The notes under the pieces were generated by a model that did not search any database, was not told where the DNA came from, and saw only the letters and a program-made list of their open reading frames with translations. From Denitrificimonas caeni (GTDB lineage Bacteria > Pseudomonadota > Gammaproteobacteria > Pseudomonadales > Pseudomonadaceae), in contig NZ_CAJHOA010000005.1 in NCBI RefSeq assembly GCF_905120345.1, positions 77,574 through 141,573 of the forward strand: 64,000 bases of DNA. Reading direction: 5' to 3'. A program made the position numbers and the translations under genes. Position 1 is the first letter of the stretch. Each line of letters opens with the position of its first letter. This document shows positions 27,436 through 35,615 of this stretch, in pieces.

Positions 27436-28062
27436 TTATAGGTGTGGGTTATTCGTGCAGGCTCTGCATGCTGATTTATCATCAGTGATTGTGCGCCCGA
27501 AGGTGTCTCCACAACCCAAGCATTCTTGCAGAATGACGGTGCGCTGCGTGAGCTTGATTAGGTGCTGCGCTTGGCTTTTAGCGTCATCCAGTGCGTTTTG
27601 GTGAATTCCGGTGCGCTCGATTACCAAGTCACCGTTCATGCTTTTTATGGTGCGGTAGCAGCGATTTGACCAACGGCCCCATGGCGCAACCATGCCTAGG
27701 CGTTCGTAGATGTTTATTAGAATGACGTTGTCAAAGTCTGCGCCATTGCCCCAGATGCAAATTTCTTTAAGCGGGGTTTCGCTGTCATGCATCCAGTCGG
27801 TAAGCAGGGTTAGGGCGACGTATATGTCTGTAGATGGATCTAACAGCTCTTTACTCGCAGCCTCACTTTGCTTTAACCACCATAAAACTGTGGAGGCATC
27901 CATAACCCCGCCGGCATTTACAGAGCTCTGCAGGTCAACGGTTTCGTAAAACTCACGGCCTAAAGTGCCGCTTTCTAGATCAAATTCGACTGCGCCAATG
28001 GAGCAAATAGCGGCATTGCTGCCTATGCCCATGGTTTCCAGATCAATCATTATGTTTTTCAC
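27436..28062 (-). CDS. 3'-5' exonuclease, DEDD family
   Basis: 208 residues. MIDLETMG supplies the DxE of ExoI, WGNGADFDNVIL supplies the second Asp, and HQNALDDAKSQA supplies the His and last Asp of the DEDDh set. A C-terminal zinc-ribbon-like tail has CLGCG and CRAC. It resembles the exonuclease VIII/Rv2179c-like RNase of phages. Substrate (DNA in recombination, or RNA) cannot be told from sequence. Confidence 0.82.
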   Translation of the reverse strand: MKNIMIDLETMGIGSNAAICSIGAVEFDLESGTLGREFYETVDLQSSVNAGGVMDASTVLWWLKQSEAASKELLDPSTDIYVALTLLTDWMHDSETPLKEICIWGNGADFDNVILINIYERLGMVAPWGRWSNRCYRTIKSMNGDLVIERTGIHQNALDDAKSQAQHLIKLTQRTVILQECLGCGDTFGRTITDDKSACRACTNNPHL

Positions 28063-28072
28063 GGCTTATTCC

Positions 28073-28321
28073 TTATGCAGCTTTTGCTGCGGCTTCTTGT
28101 GCGTCTAGCCAGCGGGCTAGGTCGCTCAGATAAATAATGCATGGAGCGCGCTGGCTGGCGTGTAGTTTGCTGACGCTTAGCGGTTGCGGGTGTGCGCGCA
28201 AAATGCGCAGCAGGTGCTCCTCGTTGTTGATGTGTGGCATGTAATCTGCGCGGAACTCTGAGAGCTCTATGTGATTACGGGTGTAACGTTTTCGCAGTTG
28301 ATCAAGCGTTGTCGTTGCCAT
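28073..28321 (-). CDS. PrtN-like pyocin-activator family protein
   Basis: 82 residues. IELSEFRADYMPHIN and the C-terminal PCIIYLSDLARWLDAQ match the PrtN family: a short DNA-binding domain in which a conserved Asp-Tyr-(F/M) segment precedes an RxxxSQK-like stretch, here LHASQRAP. PrtN activates pyocin genes in Pseudomonas aeruginosa. In prophages such proteins are presumed transcription regulators. The ATG at 28321 lies inside the preceding small gene, so the two overlap by 20 bases. Confidence 0.65.
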   Translation of the reverse strand: MATTTLDQLRKRYTRNHIELSEFRADYMPHINNEEHLLRILRAHPQPLSVSKLHASQRAPCIIYLSDLARWLDAQEAAAKAA

Positions 28322-28481
28322 TCCCCCGCGCCCCCTTTGATGCTGCAGCGTGCTGCCATTTGATGCGTAAATGCGTTTCAACTATGGGTTTTAGGTGCGC
28401 TGGCACCTTTTCTATTGCTTCGCGGCGCTCTTGCAGGGTTTTTAGCTCTGTAATTTGCGCCGCGTAGTGTCTAGGCCACAT
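28302..28481 (-). CDS. Small phage protein, 59 residues
   Basis: A short gene from ATG 28481 to TGA 28302: MWPRHYAAQITELKTLQERR, then EAIEKVPAHLKPIVETHLRI and a basic, glycine-rich tail. It overlaps the upstream gene by 11 bases and the PrtN-like gene by 20, filling an otherwise empty gap in the operon. Proteins beginning in this way with a VP(A/E)HL segment are frequent in Pseudomonas prophages. Function unknown. Confidence 0.65.
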   Translation of the reverse strand: MWPRHYAAQITELKTLQERREAIEKVPAHLKPIVETHLRIKWQHAAASKGARGNGNDNA

Positions 28482-28752
28482 TTTTAAGCGGCATTTTCCG
28501 TATCTGAATGGCCAGCTGTTGAGCTATCCAGGCGATACCGTTCTCGGTGATCATCACAACGCCGTAATGCGAGTAGGACTGGATTGACGGGTTCCAGCGG
28601 CTGCGCGTTTGCACAAAGAAGTTCGGGCCTTGGCGGTGCTTGCAGTGCAGTTCGCCGATTTGGGTTAGCACGCCGATATCACGCAGCTTTTTGCGTAAAT
28701 GGTGGGGCTTTAGGCTGAGGAGTGCCGCTGCTTGATTGATGTCACGATGCAT
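28471..28752 (-). CDS. KilAC-like phage antirepressor domain protein
   Basis: 93 residues. INQAAALLSLKPHHLRKKLRDIGVL is the helix-turn-helix of the KilAC/antirepressor C-terminal domain, and the rest (YGVVMITENGIAWIAQQL) matches its end. Only this domain is present, without an N-terminal Bro/AntA part. The ATG at 28752 overlaps the kinase gene end. A DNA-binding role is likely; antirepression is not demonstrated. Confidence 0.65.
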   Translation of the reverse strand: MHRDINQAAALLSLKPHHLRKKLRDIGVLTQIGELHCKHRQGPNFFVQTRSRWNPSIQSYSHYGVVMITENGIAWIAQQLAIQIRKMPLKNVA

Positions 28753-29371
28753 GGCGAACCTCCAGCTGGCGGCGAACGTCGATACTGATCTGGCTAGAGA
28801 TGCGTAGGGCTTCTTCACGCAGATCTTCAAGACTGCCATCATTAATAATGATGTGATCGGTGTCTTTAACGCTTAAACGGTTTTCGCTGCGATGAGTGCT
28901 GCCGCTTATGCGCTTAACTGGGCGTTCAACGTGGATTAAAAAGCCATGCTCGCGCACAAAGTCAGCTTCATTTGGAAAGCGCACGTCAGTGATCAGAATT
29001 GTTGCGTCTGGCTGCGCTTGATTTAAGCGGTGCAAGCGCTTTGCGGCAGCAATCAGCCATATATCTGCATTGATGGTGTCGCGGCCCCATTCAGTGCCCA
29101 AGGTTTGCATCATGTGACGAGGCGTTGCTTGAAAATCATTGTTCATCTCGTCTTTTTTCCAGCCATTTAGCTCATGCTCCTCTAGGCCGATAGCTTTTAG
29201 CATGGTCTTTAGTGGCTCAGCAAAGGCATACGTCATACAGTGATGCTCTTGCTTGATGAGCTTCGCGATGGTGTCTTTACCTGAGCGCGCATGACCTGCG
29301 ATACCAATAATAGGTAGCGTTGGCCAAGGTGCATCCTGGCTGCTTTGGGCGGCGATTAAACGAGGTTTCAT
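28742..29371 (-). CDS. Deoxynucleoside monophosphate kinase (T4 gp1-like)
   Basis: 209 residues with P-loop GHARSGKDT at 26-34 and ITDVRFPNEADF, a signature of phage dNMP kinases. It would convert dNMPs, including those from degraded host DNA, to dNDPs for phage DNA synthesis. It overlaps its neighbours by 4 and 11 bases. Confidence 0.85.
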   Translation of the reverse strand: MKPRLIAAQSSQDAPWPTLPIIGIAGHARSGKDTIAKLIKQEHHCMTYAFAEPLKTMLKAIGLEEHELNGWKKDEMNNDFQATPRHMMQTLGTEWGRDTINADIWLIAAAKRLHRLNQAQPDATILITDVRFPNEADFVREHGFLIHVERPVKRISGSTHRSENRLSVKDTDHIIINDGSLEDLREEALRISSQISIDVRRQLEVRHAS

Positions 29372-29565
29372 GCTGCGTCACCTCCGCCTGTTGGGAAGTG
29401 ACCGCCGATGTTGCGGGATTGTTTTAGAACAGCTTTGCCGCTGCGAATGACCAACTGCCCGCCTGTCTCACGCTCAATGTGCGCGATTGCGGCAGGACTT
29501 GAGGCGCAAGCAGGGTGCAGGTGGATAGTAGCGGTTGTAAATGTATGTGCATTTTGAGTTTGCAT
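29368..29565 (-). CDS. Small phage protein of unknown function
   Basis: 65 residues, first gene of the leftward operon, with a small core HIERETGGQLVIRSGKAVL. It overlaps the kinase gene by four bases. No family recognised. Its upstream region (29566-29661) carries the leftward operator, so it is expressed early. Confidence 0.6.
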   Translation of the reverse strand: MQTQNAHTFTTATIHLHPACASSPAAIAHIERETGGQLVIRSGKAVLKQSRNIGGHFPTGGGDAA

Positions 29566-29631
29566 AGTGAATTACTCCGAGTGAGACCGTGGTGGGTTCG
29601 GAGTAAGTATAGCTAAAGGTTTTTATCAGTC

Positions 29632-29647
29632 AATACTAAAAGGTATT
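29632..29647. promoter_or_regulatory. Candidate left operator (OL)
   Basis: AATACTAAAAGGTATT is nearly palindromic and matches 14 of 16 bases with the perfect palindrome at 30365-30380. It lies just upstream of the leftward operon, where a repressor would block the early leftward promoter. Confidence 0.6.
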
Positions 29648-29661
29648 TATTTACCAATAGG

Positions 29662-30324
29662 TTAGTATCTTATTTTGCTGGGCGATACGATCCCGCCGAC
29701 ATAGTGAATGTGCTCAATATTTTCTATCGGTATGTTTATGCGGTCGTGGGTGTGGTTTATTGACATCAGGCTAGCTTCAATATTGTTATGGTACAGAAGT
29801 TCTTTGATCATGCATCTGCCGTCAACTGTTTTAACCATGACGTATTCGCCACTGACTAACTCATGGTTTGGTTCGCACCAAACTACCCATCCGTTGCGTA
29901 TGGCAGGATGCATAGAGTCGCCTTTTGTGCGTAAGGCATACGCGGATGGGTCGTTACTAATCACTTCTATACAGCCGTCTGCGCTCTCTAGCTCACACCA
30001 GAAGCCCTCGTCGCCGAGTTGGGCTGTTCCCTTTATATCCACTACGCGCCAATTCCTTATTTCTGGTGCAGCCTCGAATTCGCTAGCCTCCTCTAATTGA
30101 GGAGCGCTCAAAGTACCTGGCGGTAAGCCTAAAGTGTTTTCAAATTCGATTGCGGCGTTATCTCCCATATTCTTAGTGCCATTAAGAACTTGAGTGAGGT
30201 ACGCAGGATAGGTCTTGCTGAAGTTGTGAGTGCGGCAGAACTCGGCAATATTCCTCCTATTAGAACCGTCCGTAGGAGAGATTATTTTATTCAATATTGC
30301 GAGTCGCATTTCAAAAACGTTCAT
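29662..30324 (-). CDS. CI-like repressor with S24 peptidase domain
   Basis: 220 residues. An N-terminal helix-turn-helix (about 20-66) is followed by an S24 LexA-like domain with catalytic Ser137 in KGDSMHP and Lys174 in MIKELL. The segment GTAQLGDEGFW at 99-109 aligns with the autocleavage region, but the dipeptide is Leu-Gly rather than Ala-Gly. Similar Pseudomonas phage repressors share this, so RecA-stimulated cleavage may be altered. It maintains lysogeny; the operators lie on both sides of the gene. Confidence 0.9.
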   Translation of the reverse strand: MNVFEMRLAILNKIISPTDGSNRRNIAEFCRTHNFSKTYPAYLTQVLNGTKNMGDNAAIEFENTLGLPPGTLSAPQLEEASEFEAAPEIRNWRVVDIKGTAQLGDEGFWCELESADGCIEVISNDPSAYALRTKGDSMHPAIRNGWVVWCEPNHELVSGEYVMVKTVDGRCMIKELLYHNNIEASLMSINHTHDRINIPIENIEHIHYVGGIVSPSKIRY

Positions 30325-30364
30325 GATCCAGCCTTTTATATACCAATCAGTTGTTGATTTATTA

Positions 30365-30380
30365 AATACCTATAGGTATT
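30365..30380. promoter_or_regulatory. Candidate right operator (OR)
   Basis: AATACCTATAGGTATT is a perfect 16-base palindrome between the divergent repressor and cro genes. A near copy lies at 29632-29647, and the half site GGTATT recurs at the cro ribosome-binding site (30396-30401). Confidence 0.7.
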
Positions 30381-30403
30381 ATTCTCGCTACTTGGAGGTA
30401 TTT

Positions 30404-30649
30404 ATGAAGCTATTAGAATTTATCAAGCAACAATCATCTAGCGGTTTACCTGTATTCGCTAAGGAATGCGGTACTTCTCTCGGATATTTAAGGCAGGTTG
30501 CATGGGGACATAAAATCCCTAACGTGACACTAGCAATCAATATTGCTCGGTTGACTGGCTATGAGGTTTCTTTGAGTTCGTTGCGACCTGATATCAATTG
30601 GGTGCAATGGCATCAAGATATTGAGTGTGACATTAAAAGAGCTGCCTAA
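30404..30649 (+). CDS. Cro-like regulator
   Basis: 81 residues, divergent from the repressor gene. VFAKECGTSLGYLRQVAWGHKIPN is a YdaS/Cro-type helix-turn-helix. GGAGG at 30394-30398 is five bases before ATG 30404. It probably binds the same operators and favours lytic growth. The C-terminus WVQWHQDIECD is unremarkable. Confidence 0.8.
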   Translation: MKLLEFIKQQSSSGLPVFAKECGTSLGYLRQVAWGHKIPNVTLAINIARLTGYEVSLSSLRPDINWVQWHQDIECDIKRAA

Positions 30650-30659
30650 ATTAAGAATC

Positions 30660-30694
30660 GCTAAGGGGCAATCCACCACGATCTCCCCCTTAGC
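30660..30694 (+). terminator. Hairpin after cro (tR1-like position)
   Basis: GCTAAGGGG/CCCCTTAGC, nine pairs with a 17-base loop, eleven bases after the cro stop. There is no T-run, so it may act as a Rho-dependent or regulatory hairpin rather than a simple terminator. Confidence 0.45.
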
Positions 30695-30733
30695 TAGGCC
30701 GCACATGCAAATATACAAGCCGTAAGCGAATCA

Positions 30734-30747
30734 TAAGCAATTGCTTA
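30734..30747. promoter_or_regulatory. Palindrome before the CII-like gene
   Basis: TAAGCAATTGCTTA is a perfect 14-base palindrome 38 bases upstream of the CII-like start, a possible operator for this regulator or another phage protein. Confidence 0.4.
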
Positions 30748-30784
30748 AGAACACGCAACGGCGATAGCGATTAGGAAAAGCCGT

Positions 30785-31267
30785 ATGAGCCGTAAAGACT
30801 TACTTCCTGTTGAAAATGTTCAACTTAATGTTCGGCAAGCGCTGTATCGCGCTAGTCGTGATTATCCTGGCGGGCAATTCGCGCTCGCTCTTACTCTTGG
30901 TATATCTGCGGATGATCTGTGCAAGCGGGTCAACCCTAAAGACATTCGGCCAATTCGGCCTGAGCTTATTGAAGAAATTGTGGAAGCCACGCGCGATCAG
31001 CGCTTGCTAGCAGCATTGGTGCGTCCAGCAGGCGCAATGGCTTTTGTGCCTACTGTAGTTAGTACTGGTGATGCATCGCTCAAGTCGGTGGCCGCATTGT
31101 TGGATGAAGTGGGTGCTTATGTGCGCTCGCTGGCGGACGGCAGCGCTGATGATGCTTGGAAAGCGCACGAGGTTGCTGAGCTGCGTTATCACGCTGAGCG
31201 TTTGATTGGCCAGGTGCTGGGCATTGTGGCCGGTGCTGAGTTGGCGGTGGAGGTCAACCATGGCTGA
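30785..31267 (+). CDS. CII-type phage regulatory protein
   Basis: 160 residues. LNVRQALYRASRDYPGGQFALALTLGISADDLCKRVNP is the N-terminal DNA-binding part of the Phage_CP76/YmfL-type CII family; the C-terminal half is helical. It is placed after cro and before replication genes, as cII is. It overlaps the next gene by eight bases. Confidence 0.72.
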   Translation: MSRKDLLPVENVQLNVRQALYRASRDYPGGQFALALTLGISADDLCKRVNPKDIRPIRPELIEEIVEATRDQRLLAALVRPAGAMAFVPTVVSTGDASLKSVAALLDEVGAYVRSLADGSADDAWKAHEVAELRYHAERLIGQVLGIVAGAELAVEVNHG

Positions 31268-31469
31268 TCCAGCAGATTTAGCAAACGACTACGCTGAGCA
31301 GTTTTTAGAGCGCTCCTTAAATGAGCGTAGCCGCGTAGCTGGCCAGACAGTTGGTGGGGCGCTTGAGTGTGAAGACTGCGATGTTGCGATTCCGCAAGCG
31401 CGCCGTGAAGCCTTGCCGTTTTGCTCGACCTGTGTCGATTGTCAGTCGATACGGGAGCAGCGTAGATGA
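31260..31469 (+). CDS. TraR/DksA-type zinc-finger protein
   Basis: 69 residues, a helical N-terminus and a four-cysteine zinc finger (CEDC...CSTC) like TraR, which binds the RNA polymerase secondary channel in place of DksA and ppGpp. The start at 31260 overlaps the preceding gene end; a longer frame to 31206 is rejected. It likely tunes host or phage transcription. Confidence 0.82.
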   Translation: MADPADLANDYAEQFLERSLNERSRVAGQTVGGALECEDCDVAIPQARREALPFCSTCVDCQSIREQRR

Positions 31470-34222
31470 GCGTTATAAATAACCCGCTTGAGCTGCATGA
31501 AGTTCCTTTGATGTTGTCTTATATCAACGCTGACGTGCGTGATACATGGGTGAGTGTCGGCATGGGTTTGCGCCATGAATTTGGCGATGCAGCCTTTGAT
31601 ATTTACGACAACTGGAGTCAGTCGGGTGACGGCTATAAAGCTGCCTCAACACGCTCAGTTTGGAAATCGTTCAGAGGCAGTGCTCTAGGGATTGCCTCTG
31701 TTATTAAAATGGCTGCTGAGAATGGCTGGCAGCGTGAAGTTCGTGAAATCAGCGCGGCTGAGCGTGAGCGTATTGAAGCGCAACGTGCAACTGAGCAAGC
31801 CCAGCGTGCGATTGATGATGCAGCGGCTGAGGCGGCTGAAGAATTGATGCGTGACCAGGTGAGCGATGCTTGCCGTAAGGTTTGGGAGCTGCACTGCAAT
31901 ACGGCGGGTGATAGCGTCTATCTGAAAAATAGGCAGGTATCGAACGGGCCTGCGCGATTTATGAATAAGCTGGTTGTTATCGAGATTGATTCAGCCGCAG
32001 CACGGGTGCAAATCTGGGTGGGTGATGACGGTCACCGCTGGTTACGTAGTGTGCCTAAGCCACGACCTGAAACACTGAGCATGATGGTTTTGCGGGCAGG
32101 CATGATTGTGCTTCCGCTATTTGATAAGCACGGCCAACTGCAGTCGATTCAAACGATTAACGAGCAGGGGACTAAGATGTTCCCGAAGTCTGGCCGTAAA
32201 AGCGGCTGCTACTCATTGATTGGCAGCATGACAGGTGCGTCGGTGCTGGCGGTGGCTGAGGGTTTTTCGACTGCGGCAAGTGTCCATGCTGCTACTGGCT
32301 GGCCAACAGCCATAGCGTATGACTGCGGAAACTTGAGCAAGGTGTGTAGTGCTCTTGTTGAGCAATATCCTGATATGCAGCTGCTGGTTGCAGGTGACGA
32401 TGACCCGACTAAGCCTGGCAATCCGGGGCGCACGGCGGCAATGAATGCGGCTAAGCAGTATGACGGTATTGCTGTGTTTCCAACTGGCGGTGCAGTAGGC
32501 GCTGACTGGAATGATTTGCAGGTCAGTCTTGGCGGTGAAGCGGTAATGGCTCAACTGTTGGCTGCGTTTGAGCTTGGTCAGCTTCCCCCAGCCCCATCAG
32601 TGAACGGTGGGACGGCAGATTTTGCGGCACCTGCACCACTGGGGGGGGCGGGGGATGATGAGGCGCGTAAGGCGGCGATAGACCAGAAGATACTCGGTCG
32701 GTTTGCTTTAGTTGAGGGCAAGACTGATGTTTGGGATGGCCATAAAGTAGCGGTTATGCGTAAGTCTGCGTTTGAAGCGATGGTTGGCAAAGACCATGCT
32801 AAAACGTGGCTGGATAATATTCGCAAGAAGCTGATTGATAAAGACCAGGCGCAAATGTTGGTTGACCGTCGCAAGATGCAGGGCAAGGCGCTGCGCGATG
32901 GTTGGGGTGGCATGAGCCCTGTTGAGCGTTATGTTTATATCGATGGCACTAAGGATATTTGGGACCGCTCAAAGCGTCGCCGTGTGCCGGAAGGCGCTGT
33001 CAAAATGATGCTGGGTGATGCGTATCCGATGTGGCTGAACTCGCCTGAGCGCACAGTCGTGGATATGGATCACATTGTTTTCGATCCGACTATGACTAAA
33101 GACCCTGCTGTTTATATCAATACGTTTGAGGGTTTGCCGCTGGCACCGGTTGATGATGATAGCAAGTGCGCGGCGATGCGTGAGCTGATTAGCTTCTTGT
33201 GCAACGGCGATCCTGATGCAACGCACTGGTTGACCTGTTGGTTGGCTTATCCGCTTCAGAATATGGGTTCGAAGATGGATACTGCAGTATTGCTGCACTC
33301 CAGTATGGAAGGATCGGGCAAATCTTTGTTTTTCAGTGACATTATGGGGCAGGTTTACGGACAGTACGGGGCAACAGTCGGGCAGGCGCAGCTTGAGTCG
33401 AGCTGGACGGTTTGGCAGTCGGGCAAGATGTATGCGGTGTTTGAAGAGGTTGTGAGCCGCGATCAGCGTTATAACCAAGTCGGCAAGATCAAGCACATGA
33501 TCACCGGTAAGACGGTGCGGATGGAATCAAAGTTTGTGAATGGCTGGGAAGAGTCCAACCACATGAATGCGGTTTTCTTATCAAACGAGATTCTACCTTG
33601 GCCCATCAGTGAGAATGACCGACGCATGCTGGTGATGTGGCCTGAAAAGACATTACCGGTGGATCGTCAAAAGGCACTCGGCGCTGAGCTGACGGGCGAG
33701 GGTGTTGAGGCGCTGCTTGGTTATCTGATGAATTACGACTGCGGTGACTTCGATCAGCGCACGCGGCCTCCGTTCACGTATGCACGGCAGCGGTTGGTTG
33801 AATTATCGCGGTCAGGCTGGGAAAACTTCATTGCGCAGTGGCGGCAAAGCCTTCTTTCTGTACCATACGATATTGTGCGCACTCAGGACCTGCATGATCT
33901 GTACCTTGAATGGTGTCATGTGAATAAGGAAAATACTTTAAGTGAAACGAAGTTCTCTCTGTTTGTATCGACCAAGGTGCCAAAAACAACCAGCACAGTG
34001 TTTTGGATGGACGACAGCGGTGTACGCAGGCGCAGCATGTTGTTCATTCCTGACATTGATAGGGCCTCCATGCCACCGCTGAGTGACGCTAAGGCTATGG
34101 GCGCGGCTATCAGGCAGTGGCGGCGTGCGGCTTACTGGGCGGGCTGGTCGGTGGATAGCTGGGCTAAGTGCCTCGGCTTTATTGTGCCGATGGATGCTGA
34201 TCGACCTCGGGAGGCTGCGTAA
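31466..34222 (+). CDS. Phage replication primase-helicase
   Basis: 918 residues. The N-terminal PriCT_2-type domain (about 15-85) is followed by a charged helix, a Toprim primase region (VLAVAEGFSTAAS, LLVAGDDDP) and a C-terminal superfamily 3-type helicase (DUF5906 family). Walker A is GSGKSLFF near residue 615 and Walker B-like VFEEVV follows. It would prime and unwind phage DNA. It is directly followed by the iteron region, which fits initiator plus origin. GGAG lies upstream of the ATG. Confidence 0.9.
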   Translation: MSVINNPLELHEVPLMLSYINADVRDTWVSVGMGLRHEFGDAAFDIYDNWSQSGDGYKAASTRSVWKSFRGSALGIASVIKMAAENGWQREVREISAAERERIEAQRATEQAQRAIDDAAAEAAEELMRDQVSDACRKVWELHCNTAGDSVYLKNRQVSNGPARFMNKLVVIEIDSAAARVQIWVGDDGHRWLRSVPKPRPETLSMMVLRAGMIVLPLFDKHGQLQSIQTINEQGTKMFPKSGRKSGCYSLIGSMTGASVLAVAEGFSTAASVHAATGWPTAIAYDCGNLSKVCSALVEQYPDMQLLVAGDDDPTKPGNPGRTAAMNAAKQYDGIAVFPTGGAVGADWNDLQVSLGGEAVMAQLLAAFELGQLPPAPSVNGGTADFAAPAPLGGAGDDEARKAAIDQKILGRFALVEGKTDVWDGHKVAVMRKSAFEAMVGKDHAKTWLDNIRKKLIDKDQAQMLVDRRKMQGKALRDGWGGMSPVERYVYIDGTKDIWDRSKRRRVPEGAVKMMLGDAYPMWLNSPERTVVDMDHIVFDPTMTKDPAVYINTFEGLPLAPVDDDSKCAAMRELISFLCNGDPDATHWLTCWLAYPLQNMGSKMDTAVLLHSSMEGSGKSLFFSDIMGQVYGQYGATVGQAQLESSWTVWQSGKMYAVFEEVVSRDQRYNQVGKIKHMITGKTVRMESKFVNGWEESNHMNAVFLSNEILPWPISENDRRMLVMWPEKTLPVDRQKALGAELTGEGVEALLGYLMNYDCGDFDQRTRPPFTYARQRLVELSRSGWENFIAQWRQSLLSVPYDIVRTQDLHDLYLEWCHVNKENTLSETKFSLFVSTKVPKTTSTVFWMDDSGVRRRSMLFIPDIDRASMPPLSDAKAMGAAIRQWRRAAYWAGWSVDSWAKCLGFIVPMDADRPREAA

Positions 34223-34231
34223 TGCTTCAAC

Positions 34232-34525
34232 TGTCTAGGGTGTCTAGGGTGTGTCTAGGGTTGGTTTCGCCAACCATAGACAAGCAAGAGCCGCGCAGTT
34301 CGTGGCTTTGCGGTGGTCTGTCTAGGGTGTCTAGGGTTTAACCCGCGCGCACGCATGTATTAAATAATAAAAGATTAAAGTACGGATTCTGTTTTTAATT
34401 CTCATGCGTGAGCAAAAACCCCTAGACACCCTAGACACCCTAGACAATAGAGCTTAAGTAGTTGTTTTATAAGGTTTTAAATTGTCTAGGGTTCTGTCTA
34501 GGGTTGGGTGTTTTCTGTCTAGGGT
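34232..34525. repeat. Iteron array, candidate phage replication origin
   Basis: Eleven copies of TGTCTAGGGT within 294 bases. Eight are on the + strand (34232, 34241, 34252, 34319, 34328, 34483, 34495, 34516) and three on the - strand at 9-base spacing (34419, first with one mismatch; 34428; 34437). An AT-rich stretch of about 45 bases (34358-34402) lies in the middle, flanked by inverted CACGCATG (34350) and CATGCGTG (34403). The position after the primase-helicase fits an origin with iterons and an unwinding element. Confidence 0.75.
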
Positions 34526-34564
34526 TGGATTTTGGTGTTGTTTGGTTGATTGAGGAGCTTTCCA

Positions 34565-34990
34565 ATGAATAAGCAAGTTGATGCAGTGTTGTATGCCTGG
34601 GGCGCTGAGATGGCAGCAGGCAAGCTGGTTGCGAGTATCCCGAGCCAGCTAGGCCCTCTGATCGATAACAAGGGCGTAATGAACTTTGGAGAAGGTCACG
34701 GCAGATGCTTGAGCAAGGTGCCTATGTACTTGGAGACATCACGCCGCTGTGATGACGTGGATATGCTGTTGCTGCAGATGTTTGATGATGTGGATGCTGG
34801 CGGCCTTGGTAGCGGCCGTGCGGCCTCACTGTGGCGTTTGGCGCGGGTTCGCTATGTCGTGGCGGCCGGCTGTAGCCTTGAGGAGCAGTTTGCTTTGGTG
34901 GGCGTTTCACGCGCCACCTATCAAATCTGGCTGAATGCTCTTCACGATTACCTTGAGCTGCACCTAGCTGCTCATATCCTAGCCGCGTAA
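34565..34990 (+). CDS. Possible Q-like antitermination/late regulator
   Basis: 141 residues. GAGGAG lies seven bases before ATG 34565. The C-terminal half RYVVAAGCSLEEQFALVGVSRATYQIWLNALHDYLELHL looks like a sigma-4 type helix-turn-helix, as in phage antitermination Q proteins of this size. It is the last gene before the late region. Assignment is mainly by position and the helix-turn-helix; there is no strong motif. Confidence 0.5.
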   Translation: MNKQVDAVLYAWGAEMAAGKLVASIPSQLGPLIDNKGVMNFGEGHGRCLSKVPMYLETSRRCDDVDMLLLQMFDDVDAGGLGSGRAASLWRLARVRYVVAAGCSLEEQFALVGVSRATYQIWLNALHDYLELHLAAHILAA

Positions 34991-35291
34991 GTGTTATGAC
35001 CGTTCGTCGGGGCTGCACGGTGCGACTGCATTATGAGTACGGAGCGAATAGGTAGCGAACCGTAAAGGCTTTAAAAGGGGGTTTACGCCACTAGGCCTCA
35101 TCCCCTACCTTTTACATATCGTTTGGTTTGACGCCTACAGCAAAGCTCGAAAGCAAATACAGCCAGCGGTATCTAAGTTCGTGTTGTGTCCTCGCTGTCT
35201 GACCACCACCAGACAGCACCAAGCCTCCCAAATCTTTACGGCGTTTGGGGGGCTTTTTAATTTCTACCCCATTGACGGATAAGGCTTGGCG
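34991..35291. other. Intergenic region before the holin, likely late promoter region
   Basis: No gene seen. A hairpin GCTGTCTG/CAGACAGC lies near 35194-35217. A terminator with AGCCTCCCAAA paired to TTTGGGGGGCT and a T-run occupies 35222-35258. If the preceding gene is Q-like, this is where a late promoter and Q-responsive terminator would be expected. Confidence 0.45.
35222..35258 (+). terminator. Terminator upstream of the holin gene
   Basis: An eleven-pair stem (one G-U) with an eleven-base loop and TTTTT. It stands between the Q-like gene and the late genes, so read-through by an antiterminator would switch on late expression. Confidence 0.7.
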
Positions 35292-35615
35292 ATGAATGAC
35301 GAACGTACGCTGCTCGATGTTCCACTAATGTTATTTGTACTGGTTGCATTGGCGGGCATGGCTGGTGAAATGCGCCAAGCTGATCTTCCGGGTGTAACCA
35401 CTAGCGATATCATTAAGCGCGTTCTATTACGCTTCTCATCCAGCGCTATGTTTGGCGTTGCCACGCTAATGCTGGCACAGGAGCTTTGGGGGCGACTAAT
35501 GATTAGCGGTGGCCTCGGCATGGTCGTTGGGCTGCTCGGTGCTGACATTGCTGGCGTGCTGTATAGCCGAGCAATTGCGCGACGTTTAGACGCCGGCATT
35601 GACACCAAGAGCTAA
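35292..35615 (+). CDS. Phage holin-like membrane protein
   Basis: 107 residues with about three hydrophobic segments (DVPLMLFVLVALAGMAGEM, SSAMFGVATLMLAQELWG, GGLGMVVGLLGADIAGVLY) and a basic C-terminus, as in class I holins such as the LydA-like group. AAGG lies seven bases before ATG 35292. It is far from the endolysin (58.6 kb), at the start of the late region, an arrangement seen in other Pseudomonas lambda-like phages. Confidence 0.68.
   Translation: MNDERTLLDVPLMLFVLVALAGMAGEMRQADLPGVTTSDIIKRVLLRFSSSAMFGVATLMLAQELWGRLMISGGLGMVVGLLGADIAGVLYSRAIARRLDAGIDTKS

Noticed and set aside
34232-34525. Possible CRISPR array
   Set aside because: Units are 10 bases, occur in both orientations and have irregular or overlapping spacing with no unique spacers; iterons fit better.
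34722-35018. Frame on the - strand across the Q-like gene
   Set aside because: Antisense shadow rich in Arg/His/Pro with no start context; the + gene has a strong SD and helix-turn-helix pattern.
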